Shown here: piece after piece, positions 1-5,159 of the stretch
Layout of the letters: each line of letters begins with the position of its first letter
Numbering within the stretch: the first letter of the stretch is position 1
Source of the DNA: Bacillota bacterium
GTDB taxonomy: Bacteria; Bacillota; Clostridia; Christensenellales; Borkfalkiaceae
DNA length: 5,159 bases
Direction of reading: 5' to 3'
Assembly: GCA_003343995.1 (NCBI GenBank)
Contig: QAKE01000030.1
Coordinates: 1 to 5,159, forward strand
Position numbers and translations under genes: made by a program
The notes under the pieces: model-generated
The model's input: only the letters and a program-made list of their open reading frames with translations
What the model was told of the DNA's origin: nothing
Database searches by the model: none

Positions 1-243
1 TTTTTGGATATAGAAGATCCTTTTTCATCCAACATTATGTATATTAGTAGAAAGTCTTTTAGATTTGCTACTTTTCCATATTTAAATATTTCCGTTGATT
101 GCTCTTTGAAGGAGCTGAATGCGCTGATGAAAGAGGAAAGGACTAATTTTGAAAATATTAGTACACACATACTCTTCATCGCAAATGACGGCATCTACAA
201 TAGACCCTATCTCACACTCGAGATATTTAACGCGTTAAAGTGA
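1..243 (+). CDS. C-terminal part of a putative lipoprotein, tandem paralog of the next gene (5' end outside window)
   Basis: The frame is open from the first base and ends at TGA 241-243, so only the last 80 codons of a longer gene are seen. The TTG at 4-6 is an internal Leu codon, not a start: the aligned paralog has the same Phe-Leu pair at 829-834. Against residues 185-264 of the downstream lipoprotein, 60 of 80 residues are identical with no gaps. The best conserved parts are the VDCSLKELNALMKEE block and the FIANDGIYNRPYLTLE block, including one Cys. By analogy the missing part should carry a lipoprotein signal peptide and about 180 further residues. I do not recognise the family and assign no function. 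The sequence is more AT-rich than the copy downstream. It is followed 33 nt later by its paralog on the same strand, so co-transcription is likely. Confidence 0.85.
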   Translation, partial: FLDIEDPFSSNIMYISRKSFRFATFPYLNISVDCSLKELNALMKEERTNFENISTHILFIANDGIYNRPYLTLEIFNALK

Positions 244-262
244 GTTCTGAAGTAGAAAGGAT

Positions 263-268
263 GAGGTG
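263..268 (+). promoter_or_regulatory. Ribosome binding site of the lipoprotein gene
   Basis: GAGGTG lies 8 nt before ATG 277 and fixes that start. A second purine-rich stretch, GAAAGGA (255-261), lies further upstream and matches GGAAGGA in the spacer after the lipoprotein gene, so it is inherited with the tandem repeat. Confidence 0.7.
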
Positions 269-276
269 AATGTGCC

Positions 277-1071
277 ATGAAAAAACAAATAAAAAAAGGA
301 AACTGGCTTTTAATCTGTATTCTTATCAGTCTGATAATGGTGTTTTCAGCAGGATGCAAAAAACAAAAGCAAGTAGAGCCGGCCAGCGTCGAGGGCGCCC
401 TAGCCTATCTGGAGAGCAACTACGGTAAAGATTATTATGAAATAGAATTTTTAAAAGAGAATCATGTTGAACCTTATAAAGAGGCACTGTTCTGCATTGA
501 TGGATCCTGCATCTACGGAGACGCTCCGGCAAGAACCGAGACCTGCTATCTGGGCTATTCGCCCAAGTTTGACCTGAACTTTTATGTGTTCCACAGTAGC
601 GACAGCAAGGCTTCCAGCACCTATAGCACAGCGTTGGAAACAGAGATAGAAGTTATCGGAAAATTTGAAAAAGCCAAGGCTTATGCAAAAGAGGTTTTTG
701 GAGAGCGCTATAAAGGAACCAGCGTCCACCTTTATGTAGGAGAGAATTTACCACTTTATGATAACCAAGAACTTAAACCACTTTATGGTACCCCTGACGT
801 TGATGCCAGAAGTGCCTACAATCGGTTGTTTTTGGAGACGGAAGATCCTTTTTTGTCGGACATAATGAAGATCAGTAGAGAGGGCTTTAGATTTGATGCT
901 TCACCTCATTTAAATGTGTATGTTGATTGCTCTTTGAAGGAGCTAAATGCGCTGATGAAAGAGGAAAAGTCTAATTTCGAAGAAATTAGTTTGGATATGT
1001 TATTCATCGCGAATGATGGCATCTACAATAGACCTTATCTCACACTCGAGATGTTTAATGCATTAAAGTAA
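277..1071 (+). CDS. Putative lipoprotein of unknown function, complete member of a tandem pair
   Basis: The 264-residue product starts with a classic lipoprotein signal: positively charged residues 2-7 (KKQIKK), a hydrophobic core at about 10-23, then F-S-A-G-C with the lipidated Cys at 27. The -3 residue is Ser rather than Leu, a relaxed but common lipobox, so anchoring on the outer face of the membrane is likely. The mature part holds four more cysteines (73, 78, 90, 218), the first two as C-x4-C, which could form disulfides outside the cell. It begins with a helix-like VEGALAYLESNYGKDYYEIE segment, then a probable beta segment (about 90-106) and a charged middle. The last 80 residues are shared with the partial gene upstream (75% identity). 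The start is supported by GAGGTG at 263-268. Small clostridial lipoproteins often contain a similar 'YLE.NYG' segment, but I cannot name a family or ligand. A substrate-binding, immunity or adhesion role would be guesswork. Confidence 0.85.
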   Translation: MKKQIKKGNWLLICILISLIMVFSAGCKKQKQVEPASVEGALAYLESNYGKDYYEIEFLKENHVEPYKEALFCIDGSCIYGDAPARTETCYLGYSPKFDLNFYVFHSSDSKASSTYSTALETEIEVIGKFEKAKAYAKEVFGERYKGTSVHLYVGENLPLYDNQELKPLYGTPDVDARSAYNRLFLETEDPFLSDIMKISREGFRFDASPHLNVYVDCSLKELNALMKEEKSNFEEISLDMLFIANDGIYNRPYLTLEMFNALK

Positions 1072-1100
1072 GACCAGAAGTAGGAAGGAGATAATGAACA

Positions 1101-1107
1101 GGGGGGG
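1101..1107 (+). repeat. G7 homopolymer at the annotated-type GTG start
   Basis: Seven consecutive G residues end in the GTG that opens the long frame. ATG 1094 reads into this tract in another frame and stops at 1121-1123. Loss of one G would join ATG 1094 to the long frame. This makes the tract a possible slippage site or a sequencing weak point, but nothing shows that the region is translated. Confidence 0.5.
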
Positions 1108-4100
1108 TGAAAAATCAGAGTAATTGTGACGATTATTGGCACGTAAGGGAGTGTATCAACCAAGGAATGTCAGAAATTCAACACTGCCTCAAAGTATTAG
1201 GAGGAGTAAGTAATGAAAAAGTTAGTTTCTTTATTGATGGTTTTGTTTTGGTAGCGATGCAGTTTCCGGCGACGCTGGTCAATGCAGAAAGTAGCAGCAT
1301 AGCATGGGACGAATCCATCGCAAGTGCTTATAATGGGGGAAGCGGTTCCCCGGAAGATCCCTATTTAATTGCCAATGGAGCACAGCTGGCACGGATGGCT
1401 CAAGAGGTAAATAATGGTAACGAAGTCAATAGAAATTATCAGCTCACAGAAAATATTGATTTAGCTGCACAAAGCTGGGTGCCGATCGGTAATTATGATT
1501 TTCCATTTTCAGGAAACTTTAATGGGAATGGTCACAGCATTTTCAATATGAAGGTTGGATATATTCCAAATGAGAACAGAAGCGCCCGTAGCGTGACTAA
1601 TTCTTTGGATGACACAAACCGTTCCCAGGGCGTTGAAGTGCTGTATGATCCAGTGACGGAAGCATTGGAGCAGGAGGCTGCCGCCATTAAGGCGGAATTA
1701 GAAAGCGTAATCGCTGAAGAGGTTGCGGCTCAGGAAGAAACAGCCGCCTCAGTGGAAACGCAAGCGGTGGAAGAAACGGATCCCGCAGAAGCAGCGGAGG
1801 CGCCCGAGGAAGATACGAGCACCGATAGTGTCGTTACTGAAGACAGCACCGCTATCAGAGCAGCGATGGAAGAAACGGTAAATTCAGTGGAATCAAATGT
1901 GGCAAGATCAAGCGAAGTGCCAAGCAATTTTTCGCTTTTTTCAACACAAGATCCCGGATATGAAGGCGATGCCGGACTATTTGGATATTTTGATTCCGGA
2001 ATGATCCAAAAGGTAACCGTCAAAGAATCCGAGGTAACCGGTCGAAGATACACCGGAGGCATTGTCGGATATAGTGGTGTGAATGCAGTCATTGAACATT
2101 GCTATTTTGACGGCGTTGTTAATAATAGTACAGTCGGTTATATCGGCGGTATTGTCGGTTATGCAGAAGGGCGTGTTTCCAATTGCACCAATATCGGAAC
2201 CATTGGCAGCGAAACCCCCGACAGTGCCTTTATTGGCGGTATTGCAGGTCTTACTAAAAATAATATTACCAACTGCAAAAATTCAGGAAACATTTTGGGC
2301 AACCAATCATTCCTTGGCGGTATTGCCGGTAAGATTGATGGTAAATTGATAATGGACAGCTTTAACATTGGAAAAATTGGCTCTGCGGATACAGTAAACA
2401 GTAACGCAGGCGGGATTGTTGGCCGGGCACCGAACGGCACGCTTAGCAGATGTGCGAATCATGGGAGCGTCACTTTAAACCCAACGGATGAAGATAGCTT
2501 TATCAGTGGATTGGCTGGCGATATATACATTATAACGAATTCCTATAATACTGGTGATGTCTCAGGCTATTGGGCCAGTGGTTTAGGGGGAGTTATAAAC
2601 GGAGGTTCACTGAAGAACTATAACGCCGGCCTAATCACCGGAGGCAGAAACGCGGGTATAACCTGCCTTCTCGAATCCATGGGAACAGTCGGAAGGAATT
2701 CAACTTACTGCCGGTACGATTCTTGTTCGGTCGCTATTCGTGCAGACGCAGCGTATCCCTATGGTGGCGCACCAGTCCTGGTAAGTAAGGCTTATATGCA
2801 AGCCCCTGATTTTATAGGAATCATCGGCAGTCCGTTTATATTTGATGACTATCTGAGAAATAATAGTTATCCAGTCATCGAAGGCGTAGAGTATTTTATC
2901 ACCGCGCCACAAGGTCCTGGGGATTTTCAGACAGGAACCTTTAATTATGCAGGGGCAAGGGAAGAAGGTTCTCCAGACATAAAGAAGGATTACCCACAGA
3001 CATACCACTACAGTGATGTCTATTTTGAACAAAAAGCGAGTCTTTATAATCCGAGCCTGGCAACCATGTCAATGTGTATGGTGATGTCCGGATTCAACAG
3101 CAATGCCGACGCGTCAACACTTATTACCGATGATAATTCAAAGTATGCAGAAAAATATAAAAATGCAGAAAAGTTGTTAACCGATATCGGCTTTACTGAC
3201 ATTGAAGCCAATACCGATTACAAGATAAAACCAACCGAGAATTCCTTTGGTGTCATCACCGGCCATAAGGAGATTACCATCAACGGTAAGAAAAAGACAT
3301 TAATCGCCCAAATCGGCAGAGGCGGTAACTACGGCGTCGAGTGGAGTGGGAACTTCATGGTCGGGGAAACCGGTCAGCATCAGGGATTTGCAGACGCCAG
3401 AGATAAAGCCTATGGCTGGCTCACTAATTACATTAACGCGCACCGCAGTGACCCAAGCTTCCATGAAGAGGACGTTGTGTTCTGGCTCACCGGATACAGC
3501 CGGGCCGCAGCGGTTACCAATTTGCTGGCCGGTAAAATGACCACAGACTTGTCCATTGCAGGGATCAACTACAGTAACGAGGATCTATATGCCTACTGTT
3601 TAGCACCGCCAATGGGCGTACTCGCGAATGAGAGTGAAGCAGAAAACCGATCTTATACCAATATCCATAACGTCGTTAACCCCAATGATTTTGTGCCAAA
3701 GGTTGCCCCGTCCGCATGGAACTTTACCCGATATGGTGTTGACGAAAAGGTGATCCCGGATCGACTGACGACAAGTAATGGCACAATTTTCGAAGATATG
3801 TATAAAAAGCTTCGTGGATTGAATACCGATTGGGCAACAGAATTATTGGGAACAACACCAAATAGCTACGTATTGAATGATTTCCAGGGTAAAAAGCTAT
3901 CGATTGGTACGGCTGAAAATCCGGATACAGGCGAGAATTATTTGATCAAGAATTCGGATATTGCAATGTCAAAATTTTTAGATCAATTGATGGATCTGGT
4001 TGCTGACAGCATCGGAAACCGGGGAATCTATGTTCAAAAATATCAGGCAACGGTAAGCGACCTTGGGGGAAGAGCCTTGGGAGATCCGGAAGCGCGTGAA

Positions 4101-5138
4101 TTATGGCAAACAACGATTCCTGCGTGCCTTAATACAGTCCTTGAAGAAAACATTCAAGAAGTTATAAATATCCTTCTGAATACGCCAGGTACTTCTACGA
4201 CAGATAAAATAAATCAAGCAGTTGATTTGCTCCTTGATTCCAGTCTGGATGCTCTTGAGAAAGAAGGAATTACTATTAGTCGAGAAGTGCTCTCAGATAC
4301 TTTTGGTCTTATCTTAAGAGCAGGATTCGATAGTCTGCTTACATCCGGGGGAAGTGACATAATGACATTCTTCGCAAATATGAATCTATTGGCAAAACCC
4401 CATTATCCAGAGTTATACTTTGCATGGCTGCAACTACATGATCCAAATTATGACGGCACACCGGAAACCTATATTAATACTTACAGAATTGCGAGTATCA
4501 GCGGCGATGCGGATGTCAGTGTCTACGATGCAGGCGGCGCTTTGGTAGCTCAGATTACGGACAATGAACCTGCGGAAATTGCGGACAGTACGATTGTGGC
4601 TTCAGTTGATGCGGGGACAGAAAAGAGTATCTATCTGCCGGCAGACGCGACTTATGACGTAAAGGTAGATGCAAAGGGAGAAGGGACAGTAAACTATGCT
4701 GTCAGGGAGTATAACGGCGATACTGCTTCCTATGCAAAGCTGGTCAACTATTATGATATCCCTGTTGCCTCCGGAGATCGCTTAGAAGGCACCGTTCCTG
4801 AATTTTCCAACGAAGACGTGGCAAATACAAAGGATGGCTCAAGTGTTCTGTATGCGTTAGAAAAGGCTGAGAATATGCTGACACCGTCATTGGAAGTAAC
4901 AGGCGACGCCGCTCGTGAAGCTCTCTATAAGGTTACCGTCACAAGTAATATGGAGAACAAGGGGCTTGCCTTTGGAACTGGAACGTACTGTGAAGGAGCA
5001 ACAGTTCAAATGGTAGCACTGCCTTTTGAAGGGAAACGTTTTATCGGTTGGTATCAAGGTGATGAGCCTATATCTACAGATGCACGTTATGAGTTTACGG
5101 TTACTAAGGAAGTAAGTATTACAGCGGTATTTGAGTAA
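1107..5138 (+). CDS. Large secreted GLUG-repeat protein with lipase-like alpha/beta-hydrolase domain and InlB-type C-terminal repeat
   Basis: The frame is open from GTG 1107 to TAA 5136-5138 (1343 codons), but the native start is probably ATG 1213 after repair of one frameshift (1308 residues). Domains in window positions are as follows. Signal peptide remainder at 1248-1286. First beta-solenoid rung with SPEDPYLI and W-V-P-I-G at 1305-1556. Acidic insertion at 1557-1967. GLUG-type repeats at 1968-2640. Lipase-like domain at about 3003-4470, with R-G-G-N-Y-G-V-E-W, the nucleophile motif G-Y-S-R-A (Ser codon 3498), a likely catalytic Asp in NPNDFVP (3687) and a likely His in KPHYPELYFAWL (4401). 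Beta-rich domain at about 4470-4800. InlB B-like repeat at 4932-5135. The Ser-Asp-His order fits class 3-like lipases; ester hydrolysis of lipid or other substrate outside the cell is inferred. A long insert separates Asp and His, perhaps a lid. No LPXTG, SLH or dockerin is present. As written, the 47 residues before 1248 from GTG 1107 are unlike a normal signal and look spurious. Confidence 0.85.
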   Translation: MKNQSNCDDYWHVRECINQGMSEIQHCLKVLGGVSNEKVSFFIDGFVLVAMQFPATLVNAESSSIAWDESIASAYNGGSGSPEDPYLIANGAQLARMAQEVNNGNEVNRNYQLTENIDLAAQSWVPIGNYDFPFSGNFNGNGHSIFNMKVGYIPNENRSARSVTNSLDDTNRSQGVEVLYDPVTEALEQEAAAIKAELESVIAEEVAAQEETAASVETQAVEETDPAEAAEAPEEDTSTDSVVTEDSTAIRAAMEETVNSVESNVARSSEVPSNFSLFSTQDPGYEGDAGLFGYFDSGMIQKVTVKESEVTGRRYTGGIVGYSGVNAVIEHCYFDGVVNNSTVGYIGGIVGYAEGRVSNCTNIGTIGSETPDSAFIGGIAGLTKNNITNCKNSGNILGNQSFLGGIAGKIDGKLIMDSFNIGKIGSADTVNSNAGGIVGRAPNGTLSRCANHGSVTLNPTDEDSFISGLAGDIYIITNSYNTGDVSGYWASGLGGVINGGSLKNYNAGLITGGRNAGITCLLESMGTVGRNSTYCRYDSCSVAIRADAAYPYGGAPVLVSKAYMQAPDFIGIIGSPFIFDDYLRNNSYPVIEGVEYFITAPQGPGDFQTGTFNYAGAREEGSPDIKKDYPQTYHYSDVYFEQKASLYNPSLATMSMCMVMSGFNSNADASTLITDDNSKYAEKYKNAEKLLTDIGFTDIEANTDYKIKPTENSFGVITGHKEITINGKKKTLIAQIGRGGNYGVEWSGNFMVGETGQHQGFADARDKAYGWLTNYINAHRSDPSFHEEDVVFWLTGYSRAAAVTNLLAGKMTTDLSIAGINYSNEDLYAYCLAPPMGVLANESEAENRSYTNIHNVVNPNDFVPKVAPSAWNFTRYGVDEKVIPDRLTTSNGTIFEDMYKKLRGLNTDWATELLGTTPNSYVLNDFQGKKLSIGTAENPDTGENYLIKNSDIAMSKFLDQLMDLVADSIGNRGIYVQKYQATVSDLGGRALGDPEARELWQTTIPACLNTVLEENIQEVINILLNTPGTSTTDKINQAVDLLLDSSLDALEKEGITISREVLSDTFGLILRAGFDSLLTSGGSDIMTFFANMNLLAKPHYPELYFAWLQLHDPNYDGTPETYINTYRIASISGDADVSVYDAGGALVAQITDNEPAEIADSTIVASVDAGTEKSIYLPADATYDVKVDAKGEGTVNYAVREYNGDTASYAKLVNYYDIPVASGDRLEGTVPEFSNEDVANTKDGSSVLYALEKAENMLTPSLEVTGDAAREALYKVTVTSNMENKGLAFGTGTYCEGATVQMVALPFEGKRFIGWYQGDEPISTDARYEFTVTKEVSITAVFE
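1146..1189 (+). promoter_or_regulatory. Possible hairpin in the leader of the large gene
   Basis: AGGGAGTGT (1146-1154) pairs with ACACTGCCT (1181-1189), eight of nine positions, with one G-G mismatch. Inside the loop GAAT (1165-1168) can pair with ATTC (1176-1179). The 3' arm also contains CCTC (1187-1190), which could instead pair with GAGG (1201-1204) of the ribosome binding site. The two pairings exclude each other, as in a translational switch. It matches no riboswitch class I recognise, and a chance fold is quite possible. Confidence 0.25.
1199..1204 (+). promoter_or_regulatory. Strong ribosome binding site that decides the start at ATG 1213
   Basis: AGGAGG is a full anti-16S match and sits 8 nt before ATG 1213, the ideal spacing. 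It is far better than anything before GTG 1107. It shows that the authentic start of the large secreted protein is at 1213, even though that frame is closed by TAG at 1252-1254. Confidence 0.85.
1213..1254 (+). pseudogene. Detached start of the large secreted protein (signal peptide cut off by a frameshift)
   Basis: ATG 1213 encodes MKKLVSLLMVLFW and then meets TAG 1252-1254. The first 12 residues are the charged n-region and hydrophobic core of a Sec signal peptide. The continuation, LVAMQF-PATLVNA, lies in the long frame from 1248. One extra T in the run 1246-1249 (TTTT to TTTTT) joins them into a 25-residue signal ending in V-N-A, with cleavage expected before Glu at 1287. The joined protein would be 1308 residues. 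The break is either a real one-base deletion, a sequencing or assembly error, or less likely a site of ribosomal -1 slippage. Confidence 0.8.
1557..1967 (+). other. Acidic Glu/Ala-rich insertion within the beta-solenoid coding region
   Basis: About 137 codons separate the first solenoid rung (ending NGHSIFNMKV) from the normally adjoining DAGLFGYF motif at 1968-1991. In GLUG proteins the GH-x-I-x-N strand is usually followed within a few tens of residues by the GLFG motif. The core at 1659-1898 is 80 residues with 20 Glu, 4 Asp and only 2 basic residues, first helix-like (EQEAAAIKAELESVIAEEVA), then Pro/Thr/Ser-containing and probably disordered. It probably loops out of the solenoid as a flexible or coiled segment. 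Confidence 0.65.
1968..2640 (+). repeat. GLUG-type protein repeats (beta-solenoid)
   Basis: After DAGLFGYF come seven repeats of the form GG-I-[VA]-G, at 2055 (GGIVG), 2145, 2235, 2316, 2409, 2505 (SGLAG) and 2577 (SGLGG), spaced 24-32 codons apart. Each is followed by a strand of the form I-x-N-C-x-N-x-G-x-[IV]. Cys sits at the same place in four repeats (codons 2100, 2184, 2274, 2451) and is replaced by Ser or Tyr in the others, forming a probable stacked ladder inside the solenoid. Such regions occur in secreted or surface proteins and are often thought to bind or extend from the surface. Confidence 0.75.
3003..4470 (+). other. Lipase-like alpha/beta-hydrolase domain
   Basis: The region starts with YHYSDVYFEQKASLYNP and a segment of the form N-A-E-K-L-L-x-D-I-G-F, then a strand with LIAQIGRGGNYGVEW, a GQHQGFADA helix, and VVFWLTGYSRAAAVTNLLAG, the nucleophile elbow. 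Asp in NPNDFVP and His in PHYPELYFAWL complete a plausible triad; a second His (codon 4437, in LQLHDP) is an alternative. Between Asp and His lie about 238 residues, mostly helical, that could form a cap. The motif resembles class 3 (Pfam Lipase_3-like) enzymes with GxSxG varied to G-Y-S-R-A. Substrate unknown. Confidence 0.7.
4932..5135 (+). other. InlB B-like (Flg_new_2-type) C-terminal repeat
   Basis: The last 68 residues follow the pattern VTVTS...G-T-Y-x-E-G-A-T-V...A-L-P-x-E-G-K-R-F-x-G-W-Y...Y-x-F-T-V-T...I-T-A-V-F-E, typical of the divergent InlB B-repeat. Such repeats commonly end large surface proteins of Bacillota and may support wall or partner binding. Only one copy is present here. 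Confidence 0.75.
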
Positions 5139-5159
5139 AAATGTTTTTTTAAAGTTACT

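Larger units (their letters stand above)
1..1071 (+). repeat. Tandem gene duplication, period 828 nt
   Basis: The end of the partial gene (1-243) aligns without gaps to 829-1071. At DNA level the match is strongest at 94-139 versus 922-967 (45 of 46 bases identical) and at 190-224 versus 1018-1052 (one difference). Both copies are followed by similar spacers carrying GAAGTAG-AAGGA (249-260 and 1077-1089). Only this end of the first unit lies in the window. The high local identity in conserved blocks, with more change between them, fits either a fairly recent duplication under selection or gene conversion. Confidence 0.8.
1072..1212 (+). other. Intergenic leader; likely remnant of a third lipoprotein-gene start
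   Basis: This 141-nt stretch holds no convincing gene. Its first 35 nt resemble the spacer 244-276. One repeat period (828 nt) after ATG 277 falls at 1105, and GTG 1107 followed by AAAAAtCAg resembles ATGAAAAAACAAA at 277, so a third unit probably once began here. The similarity then fades. An AAGGAG at 1085-1090 lies 3 nt before ATG 1094, which opens only a nine-codon frame ending at 1121-1123. It lies 16 nt before GTG 1107, too far for good initiation. The second half can fold into a hairpin (1146-1189) ahead of the strong ribosome binding site at 1199. No convincing -35/-10 pair was found. Confidence 0.45.

Noticed and set aside
326..729. Minus-strand frames opposite the lipoprotein gene
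   Set aside because: They lie wholly within a gene with strong signal-peptide and paralog evidence, and they show no recognisable domain.
1124..1160. Promoter in the leader of the large gene
   Set aside because: TTGTGA and TTGGCA resemble a -35 box, but no -10 box lies at 16-18 nt from either.
1107..1247. GTG 1107 as the true start of the large protein
   Set aside because: The nearest good ribosome binding site (AAGGAG 1085-1090) is 16 nt away, the N-terminal 47 residues show no clean export signal, and a far better site and signal lie at 1199-1250. The frame there is kept only as the open reading frame as written.
1243..1254. Programmed -1 ribosomal frameshift
   Set aside because: A T-rich slip site (TTGTTTTGG) exists, but it is not a canonical X-XXY-YYZ heptamer in the correct frame and no clear pseudoknot or stem follows. 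A lost T explains the data more simply.
1730..3032. Minus-strand and alternate-frame ORFs inside the large gene
   Set aside because: They overlap repeats and the Glu/Ala-rich segment, whose biased codons open other frames. Their products are low-complexity and have no ribosome binding site support that I can see.
3346..3540. Short + strand frame over the lipase nucleophile region
   Set aside because: It is out of frame with conserved lipase motifs in the long frame and has no similarity of its own.
5134..5159. Terminator after the large gene
   Set aside because: There is a T7 run and a weak AGTAA/TTACT inverted repeat, but no GC-rich stem before the Ts, and the window ends here.

Overview
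The window looks like a stretch of chromosome from a Gram-positive, Clostridia-type bacterium. The sequence shows strong AGGAGG-type ribosome binding sites, moderate to low GC, a lipoprotein signal peptide and a very large secreted protein built from GLUG repeats, a lipase-like domain and an InlB-type C-terminal repeat. That architecture is typical of gut or anaerobic Clostridia, including the Eubacteriaceae. The taxonomic call is inference from style only; no marker gene is present. All genes are on the + strand.

Layout. Positions 1-243 hold the last 80 codons of a gene that begins before the window. Positions 277-1071 hold a complete 264-residue lipoprotein whose last 80 residues are about 75% identical to the partial gene, without gaps and at an exact offset of 828 nt, so the two are tandem duplicates. 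The spacers after both copies are also related, and a third start-like sequence lies one repeat period further on, near 1105-1107, suggesting a third unit that was cut off. Positions 1072-1212 are a short leader with no convincing gene, including a G7 tract and a possible hairpin just ahead of a strong ribosome binding site.

The rest, to 5138, is one large gene for a secreted protein of about 1300 residues: a GLUG/beta-solenoid region interrupted by an acidic Glu/Ala-rich insertion, an alpha/beta-hydrolase (lipase-like) domain with a G-Y-S-R-A nucleophile motif, a beta-rich domain, and a C-terminal InlB-like repeat. The most notable detail is at its 5' end. The best start, ATG 1213 with AGGAGG 8 nt upstream, encodes a textbook signal peptide that is broken after 13 codons by a TAG. 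Adding one T to the T4 run at 1246-1249 rejoins it to the long frame. As written, the long frame can only start from a poor GTG at 1107 (or internal ATGs), and its product would lack a clean export signal.

Together the genes look like a cell-surface cluster: membrane-anchored small lipoproteins of unknown function, followed by a large exported putative esterase/lipase-like protein. Whether they share a transcript cannot be told from the sequence; no promoter or terminator is clear within the window.
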